The translations under genes were made by a program, and so were the position numbers. The notes beneath the pieces were generated by a model, which was not told where the DNA came from, did no database searches, and saw only the letters and a program-made list of their open reading frames with translations. A DNA stretch of 39,370 bases from Alphaproteobacteria bacterium (GTDB taxonomy: Bacteria > Pseudomonadota > Alphaproteobacteria > CACIAM-22H2), in NCBI GenBank assembly GCA_016793165.1, contig JAEULA010000100.1:1-39370 (forward strand), in the 5' to 3' direction. Positions within the stretch are counted from its first letter, which is position 1. Every line of letters begins with the position of its first letter. Of this stretch, positions 23,214-32,923 are shown piece by piece.

Positions 23214-24020
23214 CTAGGCGGCGGAGCGGCGCGACTCTCCGTCGCTGGTGCCGAAGGCGAAGGCATCCATCGCGAGCATGCCGTAGGTCGCGGAGGCGTG
23301 GACGCGCCGGCCGATGCCGCCGCCCGCCCCCAGCGCGACGAAGAACGGCAGCAGATGCTCCGGCGTCGGGTGGTTCGCCAGCGCGTGCGGTCCGCGCCGC
23401 CAGACATCGGCCAGCGCCTCGACGTCGCCCGACTCGAGAGTCTGCGCAAGCCACTCGGCGAAGGCCCGCGAGTCCGGCGCCTCCGGCGTGTCGATCGGCT
23501 GGCGGCGGAAGCGGCGCAGGTCGTGCGTCGTGCTCCCCGAGCCGATGACGAGCACGTCCTCGGCGAGGAGCGGCGCGAGCGCGCGTCCGACCGCGAGATG
23601 GTGCGCCGGGTCGCGATTCGGCTGCACCGACATCGAGACGACCGGGATGTCGGCCGCCGGATAGATCAGCGTCAGCGGACACCAGGCGCCGTGATCCATC
23701 CCGCGCTGCGGGTCGATGCCCGCGGCGAATCCCGCCGCGCCGAGCAGATCGGCCGCGCGGCGCGCGACTTCGGGCGCGCCGGGCGCGCGGTAGTGCATCT
23801 CGTAGAGCTTGGGATCGAAGCCGCCGAAGTCGTGGATGGTGTCCGGGGCGGGCGCGGCCGAGACCGCGGGCTCGCGGGTCAGCCAATGGGCGCTGGCGAC
23901 CACGACGGCGCGCGGCCGGCCGAGGCTCGCGCCCCAGCCGGCCAGGAAGCGCCGCGCCGGCGCGTCGTCGAGGATCAGCGACGGCGCGCCATGCGACAGG
24001 AAGATCGAACGTTCGGGCAT
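23214..24020 (-). CDS. DODA-type extradiol aromatic ring-opening dioxygenase (YgiD-like)
   Basis: A 268-residue class III (LigB-type) dioxygenase. The N-terminal IFLSHGAPSL, VVASAHWLT, the middle GMDHGAWCPLTLIYP and GSGSTTHDLRRF supply the metal-binding and catalytic His residues of 4,5-DOPA dioxygenases. These open the catechol ring between or beside the hydroxyls; bacterial YgiD-like members are zinc or iron proteins with an uncertain natural substrate. The gene is four bases downstream of the DoxX gene, a pair seen in other proteobacteria. Its stop lies 99 bases before serC. Confidence 0.88.
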   Translation of the reverse strand: MPERSIFLSHGAPSLILDDAPARRFLAGWGASLGRPRAVVVASAHWLTREPAVSAAPAPDTIHDFGGFDPKLYEMHYRAPGAPEVARRAADLLGAAGFAAGIDPQRGMDHGAWCPLTLIYPAADIPVVSMSVQPNRDPAHHLAVGRALAPLLAEDVLVIGSGSTTHDLRRFRRQPIDTPEAPDSRAFAEWLAQTLESGDVEALADVWRRGPHALANHPTPEHLLPFFVALGAGGGIGRRVHASATYGMLAMDAFAFGTSDGESRRSAA

Positions 24021-24024
24021 TTGC

Positions 24025-24462
24025 TCACTCCGCGGCGACCGGCGTGCGCGGGCGGATCAGCTCGCTCGCGCCGCCGGAGGCCAGGCTATAGCGGCCGGCG
24101 CCGAGCAGGAACTGCACCAGCAGCGTCGCCGTCCAGAAGGCCGGATACTCCCACCCGCCGCCGGCGGCCGTGAAGAGCCAGCCGTTGGGCAGATGCACCA
24201 GCAGGGCGCCGATCATGATCGGGACGAGCAGCAGGGAGACGAGCCGGACCTGGACGCCGACGATCAGGGCGAGGCCGCCGAGCAGCTCGGCCAGCATCAC
24301 GATCCAGGCGAAGAAGCCGGGATAGCCGAGCTTCACGAAGAAGGCCTCGGTCCCGGCCATCGTGAACACGAGGATCTTGAGCAGGGCGTGGGCGATGAAC
24401 GCGCTGCCCAGGGCGAGGCGAAGGATCAGCGCGGCGGCGTCGGCGGTCTTGGACTCGGTCAT
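24025..24462 (-). CDS. DoxX family membrane protein
   Basis: A 145-residue inner-membrane protein with four helices: AALILRLALGSAFIAHALLKIL, GFFAWIVMLAELLGGLALIVGV, LVSLLLVPIMIGALLVHL and FWTATLLVQFLLGAGRYS. DoxX-like proteins are often encoded with oxidoreductases or dioxygenases and are thought to act in redox or stress tolerance at the membrane, without a settled reaction. It is the first gene of the DoxX-dioxygenase pair and starts after AGGAGAG. The 195 bases upstream to the LysR gene hold no coding sequence I can support; a promoter for this pair probably lies there. Confidence 0.88.
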   Translation of the reverse strand: MTESKTADAAALILRLALGSAFIAHALLKILVFTMAGTEAFFVKLGYPGFFAWIVMLAELLGGLALIVGVQVRLVSLLLVPIMIGALLVHLPNGWLFTAAGGGWEYPAFWTATLLVQFLLGAGRYSLASGGASELIRPRTPVAAE

Positions 24463-24657
24463 GGCGGCTCTCCTGTGGCGGCGGCCCGCGGCGACGGCGC
24501 GCCCGGCCGCACGATTGCGACGACAGCGAGAATGGGTATCGGAACCTTCGGGGAGAACCGCCGGCGCGGCGACGGGACCGTCAACCGCGAGGCGACAATC
24601 TCGCGCGCCGTCCCGGCGGCACGCCCGCGGCCGCCAAACGTCATCGGACCACGGCGG

Positions 24658-25614
24658 TCAGCGTGCGCGCGCCGGGGGCCTGCGGCGCGGAGTCTCGACC
24701 ATCCAGTCGTCCCAGGGCGGCGTCGAGCCGAAGCGGCCCGCAAGGAACTCGATGAAGCGGCGGACCTTCGCCGGCACGTGGCGCGTATGCGGGTGCACCG
24801 CGTTGACCGCGATCTCGCTCGGCGCCCACCCCTCGAGCACGCACACGACCCGGCCGCGGCGGATCTCCTCGCCGCAGATGAAGGTCGGCAGCAGCGCGAT
24901 CCCGCTGCCGGCGATCGCGGCCTGCATCAGGGCGTCGCCGTTGTTCGCTCGCAGCGTGCCGTCGACGTTCACCGTCTCGACCGCGCCGCCCGGCCCGACG
25001 AACCGCCAGACCCCGCGCTCGGCGGCATAGGCGTAGCCGAGACAGTCATGGCCGGCGAGATCGCTCGGCTGGTGCGGCGTGCCGCGCGCGGCCAGGTAGT
25101 CCGGTGCGGCGACCACCGCCAGGCGGCAGGGCGCCAGCCTGCGCGCCATCAGGCTCGAATCCTGGAGGCGGCCGACGCGCACCGCGAGATCGAAGCCCTC
25201 GGCGACGAGGTCGACGATGCGATCGTCGAGCACGAGATCGGCGCGCAGCTCGCGATGCGACGCCAGGAACTCGGCGAGCGCCGGGGCGACATGGCGCGCG
25301 CCGAAGGACACCGGCGCGCTGAGGCGCAGCAGGCCGCGCGGCTCGTTGGAACCGCTGGCGACCTCGCCTTCGGCCGCCTCGAGATCGGCGAGGATGCGCT
25401 CGACGCGCGCGCGCAGCGAGCGGCCCGCGTCGGTGAGCGCGAGCCGGCGGGTGGTACGGTTCATCAGCCGCACGCCCAGACGCCTCTCCAGCGCCTGGAT
25501 GTGCTTGGACACCATGGCGCGCGACAGCCCGAGCTGCGTCGCCGCCGCCGCGAAGCTGTCGGCCTTCGCGACGGCGAGGAAGACGGTGAGCGTCTCGAAG
25601 CGGTCCAGCGCCAT
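24658..25614 (-). CDS. LysR family transcriptional regulator
   Basis: A 318-residue regulator. The N-terminal winged helix-turn-helix (residues about 4-62) reads MALDRFETLTVFLAVAKADS, then AAAATQLGLSRAMVSKHIQALERRLGVRL and NRTTRRLALTDAG, the standard LysR pattern of the CrgA/DsdC-like group. The C-terminal effector domain follows from residue about 92 (GLLRLSAPVSFGARHVAPAL). The effector is unknown. The gene is seven bases downstream of the uronate-dehydrogenase-like gene, so both are probably on one transcript. That suggests, but does not prove, control of this gene and perhaps the divergent ABC operon. ATG 25614 begins the conserved domain; an upstream extension runs into the neighbouring gene. 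Confidence 0.9.
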   Translation of the reverse strand: MALDRFETLTVFLAVAKADSFAAAATQLGLSRAMVSKHIQALERRLGVRLMNRTTRRLALTDAGRSLRARVERILADLEAAEGEVASGSNEPRGLLRLSAPVSFGARHVAPALAEFLASHRELRADLVLDDRIVDLVAEGFDLAVRVGRLQDSSLMARRLAPCRLAVVAAPDYLAARGTPHQPSDLAGHDCLGYAYAAERGVWRFVGPGGAVETVNVDGTLRANNGDALMQAAIAGSGIALLPTFICGEEIRRGRVVCVLEGWAPSEIAVNAVHPHTRHVPAKVRRFIEFLAGRFGSTPPWDDWMVETPRRRPPARAR

Positions 25615-25621
25615 CGTTCGG

Positions 25622-26443
25622 TCAGCGGATCCGCTCGGGATCGCCGGCGAACTCCATCTCGCAGAAGGCGCCGCCGATGAAGAGCGCCGAGACCGGCCCC
25701 TCGGGATTGCGCGCGGTCTCGGCCAGCGCCTCGTCGCGATGGTCCTCGGCCTTGTCCTGGGGACGGTAGCCCAGCCGCTCGGCGTGGCCGTTGTCCCACC
25801 AGGCACGCTCGCAATCCGAGCTGCCGTAGACGATGTCGTAGTGGATGGCCGGATGCTCGAGCCCGATGCGCACGAGCTGCACGAAGTCCCGCGGGCTCAG
25901 CCACATGCTGAGCCGCCGCTTGTCGAGCGGCTTGTCGCCGTAGTTGCCGATGCGCACGCACATGACGCGCAGGCCGTACTTGTCGGCATAGAGCGCGCCG
26001 AGCGCCTCGCCATAGGCCTTGCTGACGCCGTAGCGGCCGTCGGGGCGCGGCTGGACCTCGTTGTCGATGCGCTGGGTGCGGCGATAGAAGCCGACGACAT
26101 GGTTGGTCGAGGCGAAGACGACCCGCTTGACGCCCTGCCGGCGCGCCGCCTCGAACAGATTGTACGTGCCGACGATGTTGGCCGGGTGGATCTCCTCCCA
26201 GCTGTCCTCCACGCTGCGACCGCCGAGATGGATGATCCCGTCGACCCCGGCGCAGATGCCCTCCACCTCGGCGAGGCTGCCGAGATCGGCGCGCACGAAG
26301 TTCTCGCCCGCGGCGAGGTCGTTGGGCACGACCCTGTCGCTGAGCCGCAACTCGGGGTAGGTCCCCGGCAGCAGCCGGCGCAGGCTCTTGCCGATGCCCC
26401 CCGCGGCCCCGGTGATCAGCACCCGATTCATCCCTGCCGTCAT
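25622..26443 (-). CDS. udh: Uronate dehydrogenase-like NAD-dependent SDR
   Basis: A 273-residue extended SDR. VLITGAAGGIGKSLRRLL binds NAD, IIHLGGRSVEDSWEEIHPANIVGTYNLFEAAR and VFASTNHVVGFYRRTQRID are close to bacterial uronate dehydrogenases, and RYGVSKAYGEALGALYADKYGL contains the YxxxK pair. VRIGNYGDKP, SMWLSPRDFVQLV and YGSSDCERAWWDN also fit that family. Such enzymes oxidise D-galacturonate or D-glucuronate to the aldarolactone. The start at 26443 is chosen because GAGGACG lies just upstream; ATG codons at 26455 and 26431 are possible. It is divergent from a five-gene ABC importer, which could supply its substrate. Activity on uronates is inferred from similarity. Confidence 0.78.
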   Translation of the reverse strand: MTAGMNRVLITGAAGGIGKSLRRLLPGTYPELRLSDRVVPNDLAAGENFVRADLGSLAEVEGICAGVDGIIHLGGRSVEDSWEEIHPANIVGTYNLFEAARRQGVKRVVFASTNHVVGFYRRTQRIDNEVQPRPDGRYGVSKAYGEALGALYADKYGLRVMCVRIGNYGDKPLDKRRLSMWLSPRDFVQLVRIGLEHPAIHYDIVYGSSDCERAWWDNGHAERLGYRPQDKAEDHRDEALAETARNPEGPVSALFIGGAFCEMEFAGDPERIR

Positions 26444-26579
26444 CGTCGTCCTCATCGTGGTTGCGCACGCCCGATCGCGTCGGCGCCTCGGCCGGCATCG
26501 TAGGGGAGCGCTTCGGAGCCGAACAAGCGCCGCCGCCGATGCGGTCCCGGCTTGACGCTCCGGCGTGCAAATGTTCTGA

Positions 26580-26611
26580 GTTGTTCGAACCCGCAGAGGC
26601 GGGGCAACAAC
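26580..26611 (+). promoter_or_regulatory. Hairpin in the leader of the ABC binding-protein gene
   Basis: GTTGTT (26580-26585) pairs with AACAAC (26606-26611), and inside it CCCGC (26590-26594) pairs with GCGGG (26599-26603) around an AGAG loop. After six bases comes ATTTTT and then GGGGGAA, the ribosome site of the ATG at 26633. A TTGACG at 26552-26557 could be the -35 of a nearby promoter, in which case the hairpin would lie at the very 5' end of the mRNA. Stabilising or attenuating roles are both possible. Confidence 0.4.
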
Positions 26612-26632
26612 CCGACATTTTTGGGGGAAACG

Positions 26633-28687
26633 ATGAGAATCGGACGGCGGTTTCTCGCTCGGCTCGCGCTGAGCACTGCTCTCGCGTTCTGTATGGCGCC
26701 CGCGCTCGAGGCGTCCGCCCAGAGCGCGCTTTCCCAATCCGGCCTCGTCGGCACGCCGGAAGGCATCACGATCGTCACCGACCAGGCGCAGTGGCCGAAG
26801 GAGTTCAAGGAGGCCCCGCAGCTCGCCGAGCTCGTCAAGCAGGGCAAGCTGCCGGCCGTCAAGGACCGCCTGCCGCAGGACCTGATGGTCATCAAGCCCG
26901 TCCAGGAGATCGGCAAGTACGGCGGCGTGTGGCGCCGCGGCTTCACCGGCCCGGGCGACAACGAGAACGGCAACCGCATCAACGCCTCCGACCGTCCGAT
27001 CCTGGTCGATCACACCGGCGCCAAGGCCAATCCGTCGCTCGCGAAGGCCTGGAAGATGAGCGACGACGGCAAGACCTTCACGCTCCACCTGCGCCGCGGC
27101 TTGAAGTGGTCCGACGGCGCGCCCATGACCGCGAACGACTTCGTGTTCTGGTTCGAGGACATCTACGGCAACAAGGACATCGTGCCGACGCCGATCCCCG
27201 ACATGTCGCCGCAGGGCAAGCCCGGGCGCATCGTCAAGGTCGACGACTACACGGTGAACTTCGAGTTCGACGTGCCGTTCTTCCTGTTCGAGGACCTGAT
27301 GGCCGGCGACACGCTGATCGGCGGCGGCCAGGCGGTGCGCCAGTCCGACAAGCGCAGCCACGGCGCCTACGCGCCGGCGCACTACCTCAAGCAGTTCCTG
27401 CCCAAGTACGTGGCAGGCGGCGTCGACGCGGCGAACGCCGCGGCGAAGGCCGAGGGCTACGACAACTGGGTCGCACGGCTGCACTTCAAGAAGGACTGGA
27501 CGCTCAATCCCGAGCTGCCGGTCCTCGGTCCGTTCAAGACCGTCCAGGCGATCAACAAGGCGACCTGGGTGATGGAGCGCAACCCGTACTACTGGGCGGT
27601 CGACACGGCCGGCAACCAGCTGCCCTACATGGACGGCGTCGTGATGACGCTGGCCGAGAATCTCGAGGTGCTGAACCTGCGCGCGATGGCCGGCGAGTAC
27701 GACCTGCAGGAGCGCCACATCGACATCGGCAAGCTGCCGGTGATCCTCGAGAACCAGGCGCGCGGCAAATACAAGGTCCATCTCGACCTCGCGCTCAACG
27801 GCTCGGACGCGGTCTACTACTTCAATCAGAGCTTCGATTCCGATCCCGAGATCGCGAAGTGGCTGCGCAACACCGAGTTCCGGCGCGCGCTGTCGATGGC
27901 ACTCGACCGCAAGCAGCTCAACGAGGCGTTCTGGCTCGGCGTCGCGGTTCCGGGCTCGGCCGCGCCGGGCGAGGCCCTGCCCTACTTCCCGGGCCAGGGC
28001 TGGCGCGAGAAGTGGTCGACCCTCGACCTGAAGATGGCCAACGAGATGCTCGACAAGATCGGGCTCTCGAAGAAGGACGCCCAGGGCTTCCGCGTGCGCA
28101 CCGACAACGGCCAGCGCCTGCGGCTCCAGATCCAGGCGGTGCAGGCCTTCCTGCCGTGGCCGAAGATCTCCGAGATGGTGGCCGACCAGTGGGCGAAGGT
28201 CGGGATCCAGGCTGACGTGCGCGACACCGAGCGCACGCTCGCCATGACCCGCACCTTCAACAACGAGCACCACATCATGGTCTGGAACAACGGCGGCACC
28301 GAGCTGCTGTACCTGTTCCCGCGCCATGCCATCCCGGTCGAGGCGCCGCCGAGCGAGGCCTTCATGGGCCCCGAACACGGCAAGTGGTACGCGTCCGGCG
28401 GCACCCAGGGCAAGAAGCCGGAGGACGCGCAGATCCTCAAGATCTTCGAGCTCTACGCCTCGGCCGCGGGCCAGAAGACCGAGGACCGCATCAAGACGGC
28501 GCAGGAGATCTGGAAGATCGTGATCGACCAGCAGTACGGCATCGGCACGGTCGGCCAGTCCTCGGCGCTGATGGGCGTGCGCCTGGTCAGCAACCGCCTC
28601 GGCAACATCCCTTCGCGCAACTGCATCGCGCAGCACTGCCGCACGCCGGGCGGCGCGCATCCGGAGACGTGGTTCTACAAGAATTGA
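26633..28687 (+). CDS. ABC transporter substrate-binding protein, family 5 (OppA/DppA type, long form)
   Basis: A 684-residue periplasmic protein, longer than the usual 530-550 of peptide-binding members. It begins with a signal peptide (MRIGRRFLARLALSTALAF, cleavage probable after EASA). The family-5 core shows KYGGVWRRGFTGPGDNENGN, SLAKAWKMSDDGKTFTLHLRRGLKWSDGAPMTANDFVFW and FRRALSMALDRKQLNEAFW. The long form resembles carbohydrate-type members, for example the alpha-galactoside binder AgpA of rhizobia. It binds the substrate outside the inner membrane and hands it to the two permeases encoded next. Start ATG 26633 has GGGGGAA upstream. Hairpins flank the gene on both sides, as if its mRNA were made more stable than the rest. 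Confidence 0.9.
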   Translation: MRIGRRFLARLALSTALAFCMAPALEASAQSALSQSGLVGTPEGITIVTDQAQWPKEFKEAPQLAELVKQGKLPAVKDRLPQDLMVIKPVQEIGKYGGVWRRGFTGPGDNENGNRINASDRPILVDHTGAKANPSLAKAWKMSDDGKTFTLHLRRGLKWSDGAPMTANDFVFWFEDIYGNKDIVPTPIPDMSPQGKPGRIVKVDDYTVNFEFDVPFFLFEDLMAGDTLIGGGQAVRQSDKRSHGAYAPAHYLKQFLPKYVAGGVDAANAAAKAEGYDNWVARLHFKKDWTLNPELPVLGPFKTVQAINKATWVMERNPYYWAVDTAGNQLPYMDGVVMTLAENLEVLNLRAMAGEYDLQERHIDIGKLPVILENQARGKYKVHLDLALNGSDAVYYFNQSFDSDPEIAKWLRNTEFRRALSMALDRKQLNEAFWLGVAVPGSAAPGEALPYFPGQGWREKWSTLDLKMANEMLDKIGLSKKDAQGFRVRTDNGQRLRLQIQAVQAFLPWPKISEMVADQWAKVGIQADVRDTERTLAMTRTFNNEHHIMVWNNGGTELLYLFPRHAIPVEAPPSEAFMGPEHGKWYASGGTQGKKPEDAQILKIFELYASAAGQKTEDRIKTAQEIWKIVIDQQYGIGTVGQSSALMGVRLVSNRLGNIPSRNCIAQHCRTPGGAHPETWFYKN

Positions 28688-28716
28688 CCAGCGTCCTCGT
28701 GCACACGACGAAGGGA

Positions 28717-28743
28717 CAGCCCACGGATGACCTCCGTGGGCTG
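28717..28743 (+). promoter_or_regulatory. Perfect 11-bp hairpin between binding-protein and permease genes
   Basis: CAGCCCACGGA at 28717-28727 pairs without mismatch to TCCGTGGGCTG at 28733-28743, with a five-base loop TGACC. It ends only eight bases before the permease ATG at 28752, where no Shine-Dalgarno is seen. It resembles the intercistronic stem-loops of other importer operons (such as malE-malF) that stabilise the upstream message. No T run follows, so some transcripts can pass through. Confidence 0.6.
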
Positions 28744-28751
28744 CTCCGCTC

Positions 28752-29744
28752 ATGGTGACCTACATCCTGCAGCGCATCGGCCTGGCGCTGGTGACGATCT
28801 GGGCGATCTCGGTCGTCTCCTTCGTGATCATCCAGCTGCCGCCCGGCGACTTCGTCGACACCTACATCACCAACCTCGCCGCCTCGGGCTCGGCCGTCCG
28901 CGCCGAGGAGGCGCAGGCGCTGCGCGAACAGTACGGCCTCGATAAGCCGATCTGGGTCCAATACTGGAAATGGATCGAGAAGGTCGCCGTCGGCGATTTC
29001 GGCATGTCCATGGAATGGGGCCGGCCGGTTATCGAGGTGATCGGCGACCGCCTCTGGCTCACCATCGTGATCTCGCTCGCGGCGATCGTGATCACCTGGG
29101 GAATCGCGCTGCCGATCGGGATCTACTCCGCGGTGCGCCAGTACTCCTTCGCCGACTACATCTTCACCTTCGTCGGCTTCGTCGGGCTCGCGGTGCCGAA
29201 CTTCCTGCTCGCGCTCATCATCATGTATTTCGGCTTCAAGCTCTTCGACCTGAACATCGGCGGGCTGTTCTCCGCCGAGTACCAGCTCGCCGCATGGTCC
29301 TGGGGCAAGGTCTGGGATCTGCTCAAGCACCTGCCGCTGCCGGCGGTCATCCTGGCCCTCGCCGGCACCGCGCAGCTGATCCGCATCATGCGCGCCAACC
29401 TGCTCGACGAGCTGCGCCGGCCCTACGTGACGACGGCGCGCGCGCGCGGACTGCCCGAATGGCGCGTGATCATGAAGTATCCGGTGCGCGCCGCGCTCAA
29501 TCCCTTCGCCAGCACGATCGGCTACCTGCTGCCCTTCGTCGTCTCTGGCTCGATCGTCGTGTCCCTGGTGCTGTCGCTGCCGACCGTTGGCCCCCTGCTG
29601 CTGCGCTCGCTGATCGCTCAGGACATGTTCCTTGCCGGCACGATCGTGCTGCTGCTCGGCATCCTGACCGTGATCGGCACCTTCATCTCCGACCTGATCC
29701 TGATGTGGATCGACCCGCGCATCCGGGCGGGCATGCACGGATGA
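28752..29744 (+). CDS. ABC transporter permease, DppB/OppB type
   Basis: A 330-residue inner-membrane permease with six helices. YILQRIGLALVTIWAISVVSFVIIQLPPGD is the usual first helix region, and the EAA-type coupling loop is near ARARGLPEWRVIMKYPVRAALNPF. LLPFVVSGSIVVSLVLSLPTVGPLLLRSL follows, as in OppB. It forms half of the transport channel. ATG 28752 comes directly after the hairpin and lacks a clear ribosome site, so translation may be low or coupled. It ends in an ATGA overlap with the second permease gene. Confidence 0.92.
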   Translation: MVTYILQRIGLALVTIWAISVVSFVIIQLPPGDFVDTYITNLAASGSAVRAEEAQALREQYGLDKPIWVQYWKWIEKVAVGDFGMSMEWGRPVIEVIGDRLWLTIVISLAAIVITWGIALPIGIYSAVRQYSFADYIFTFVGFVGLAVPNFLLALIIMYFGFKLFDLNIGGLFSAEYQLAAWSWGKVWDLLKHLPLPAVILALAGTAQLIRIMRANLLDELRRPYVTTARARGLPEWRVIMKYPVRAALNPFASTIGYLLPFVVSGSIVVSLVLSLPTVGPLLLRSLIAQDMFLAGTIVLLLGILTVIGTFISDLILMWIDPRIRAGMHG

Positions 29745-30880
29745 GCGCGCCGCCCCCGACCGCCGCAGCCGGCCCGCTCGTCACCGTCGCCGAGGAGAAG
29801 GTCGCCGCCGCGACCCAGCTCCAGTTGACCTGGTGGCGGTTCCGCAAGCACAAGCTCGCGGTCGCCAGCGGCATCCTCGTGCTCCTCTTCTACGTCGGCG
29901 CGATCTTCGCGGACTTCCTCGCCGTGACCGAGCCGCATGCCACCGAGGCGGCGCGCAGCTACATCCCGCCCCAGGCGATCCATTTCTTCGACGAGGACGG
30001 CAGCTTCCGCCCGCATGTCTACGCGCTGAAGGGCAAGCGCGACATGCGCACCTTCAAGCTGGTCTACGCGCCCGATCCCGCGGACAAGCGCTATCTGCGC
30101 CTGTTCGGCGAGGGCTACAGCTACAGCCTGCTCGGCGTGTTCGAGACCAACCGCCATCTGTTCGGCCTCGACCGCGGCAAGCCGGAGGACGCGCTGTTCC
30201 TGCTCGGCACCGATCAGCTCGGCCGCGACGTCTGGTCCCGCCTGATGCTCGCCACCCGCACCTCGCTGACGATCGGCCTGATCGGCGTGGCGCTGTCGCT
30301 GTTCCTGGGCGTGCTGCTGGGCGGCCTGTCGGGGCTCTACGGCGGCGTCGTCGACACCGTGATCCAGCGCGTCATCGAGATCCTGCGCTCGATCCCGACC
30401 ATCCCGCTCTGGATGGGTCTCGCCGCGGCTCTGCCCAACACCTGGTCCGTCACCGAGGTGTACATCGCGATCACCGTCATCATCTCGCTGATCGGCTGGA
30501 CCGAACTCGCCCGCGTCGTCCGCGGCCGCTTCCTGGCGTTGCGCGAAGAGGACTTCATCACCGCGGCCGAGCTCGCCGGAGCCTCGCGGCTGCGGATCAT
30601 CTTCCGCCACATGGTGCCGTCCTTCCTGTCGCACATCATCGCCGCGGTCAGCCTGGCGCTGCCGGCGATGATCATCAGCGAGACCACCCTGTCCTTCCTC
30701 GGACTCGGCCTGCGGCCGCCCGCGATCTCCTGGGGGGTGCTGCTGCAGGACGCGCAGAACATCCAGGCCCTGGGCATCGCGCCCTGGCTCCTGGTCGTCG
30801 CCGTCCCCGTCATCATGGTCATCCTCGCCTTCAACTTCCTCGGCGACGGACTGCGCGACGCGGCGGATCCCTATGGCTGA
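29741..30880 (+). CDS. ABC transporter permease, DppC/OppC type with inserted domain
   Basis: A 379-residue permease, about 80 residues longer than typical OppC (near 300). After the first helix (LAVASGILVLLFYVGAIFADF) there is an insert of about 90 residues beginning PHATEAARSYIPPQAIHFFDEDGSF and ending before LLGTDQLGRDVWSRLML, where the normal core resumes. Inserts of this kind, with the PPQ-IHFF start, occur in family-5 permeases thought to handle oligosaccharides. ELAGASRLRIIFRHMVPSFLSHI carries the coupling loop. Start by ATGA overlap with the first permease; end overlapping the ATPase gene by eight bases. Confidence 0.92.
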   Translation: MSAPPPTAAAGPLVTVAEEKVAAATQLQLTWWRFRKHKLAVASGILVLLFYVGAIFADFLAVTEPHATEAARSYIPPQAIHFFDEDGSFRPHVYALKGKRDMRTFKLVYAPDPADKRYLRLFGEGYSYSLLGVFETNRHLFGLDRGKPEDALFLLGTDQLGRDVWSRLMLATRTSLTIGLIGVALSLFLGVLLGGLSGLYGGVVDTVIQRVIEILRSIPTIPLWMGLAAALPNTWSVTEVYIAITVIISLIGWTELARVVRGRFLALREEDFITAAELAGASRLRIIFRHMVPSFLSHIIAAVSLALPAMIISETTLSFLGLGLRPPAISWGVLLQDAQNIQALGIAPWLLVVAVPVIMVILAFNFLGDGLRDAADPYG

Positions 30881-31882
30881 GCCCATCCTCTCGGTGCGCG
30901 GGCTGGAGACCTTCTTCCATCCCGACGAGGGCGTCGTCCGCGCCGTCGACGGGGCATCCTTCGACCTCCATCCCGGCCGCACGCTCGGCATCGTCGGCGA
31001 ATCCGGCTGCGGCAAGAGCGTCACCGCGCGGTCGATCCTGCGCATCGTCGAGCGGCCCGGCCGCGTCGAGGGCGGCGAGGTGCTGCTGCGCCGCGCCGAC
31101 GGCAGCGTCGTCGACATCGTCAAGCTCGACGCCAAGGGAAAGGACATCCGCGACATCCGTGGCGGGGAGATCGGCTATGTCTTCCAGGAGCCGATGAGCT
31201 CGCTCTCGGCGTATCACACGATCGGCAACCAGCTCGTCGAGGCGATCCGGCTGCATCGCGACCTGAGCAAGGACGCCGCCCGCGCGCGCGCGATCGAGCT
31301 GCTCTCCATGGTCGGCATCCCGCGCCCGCAGCAGCGCGTCGACAGCTACTCGTTCGAGCTTTCCGGCGGCCTGCGCCAGCGCGTGATGATCGCCCTCGCG
31401 CTCGCCGCCGAGCCGCGCATCCTGATCGCCGACGAGCCGACGACCGCGCTCGACGTGACTACGCAGGCGCAGATCCTGGAGCTGATCCGACGCATCCAGC
31501 GCGAGCGAAACCTCGCGGTCATCCTGATCACCCACGACATGGGCGTGATCGCCGAGATGGCCGACACGGTCGCGGTCATGTACCTGGGCAAGGTCGTCGA
31601 GACCGGCCCGGTCGACACCATCTTCCATGCGCCGAAGCACCCCTACACCCAGGCGCTGCTGCGCTCGATCCCCTCCGTCCTTGCCAAGCCGCTGTCGCGC
31701 CTCGCGACGATCTCGGGCTCGATCCCGCATCCCTACGCCAGGCCGCCCGGATGCCCGTTCCATCCGCGCTGCGAGCATTTCATCAAGGGGACCTGCGACA
31801 CCGCCGCCCCGCCGGTCACGACGCTGGCGACCGACCACGAGACGCGCTGCTTCCTCTACGACGTCGTCGCGGGAGCCCGCGC

Positions 31883-31886
<4 letters not shown>
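30873..31886 (+). CDS. ABC transporter ATP-binding protein, DppD/OppD type
   Basis: A 337-residue ATPase. Walker A is GESGCGKS (residues 42-49), the signature is LSGGLRQRV, and Walker B with its Glu is ILIADEPTTALDV. The switch His is in ILITHDMGV. The C-terminal oligo_HPY region ends with PPGCPFHPRCEH, a Cys-rich segment that in some DppD proteins binds an iron-sulfur cluster. It powers the importer as a heterodimer with the next gene product. It begins within the end of the permease gene and ends in an ATGA overlap with the second ATPase gene. Confidence 0.93.
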
Positions 31887-32908
<1,022 letters not shown>

Positions 32909-32923
32909 GCGCCGTCCCGCCGG

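Noticed and set aside
25622..28753. A 1043-codon open frame on the minus strand opposite the binding-protein gene, running into udh.
   Set aside because: It is antisense to a clear family-5 binding protein. Its translation is Arg/Ala/Asp-rich noise without motifs until the real udh sequence begins. Very high GC makes long false frames common here.
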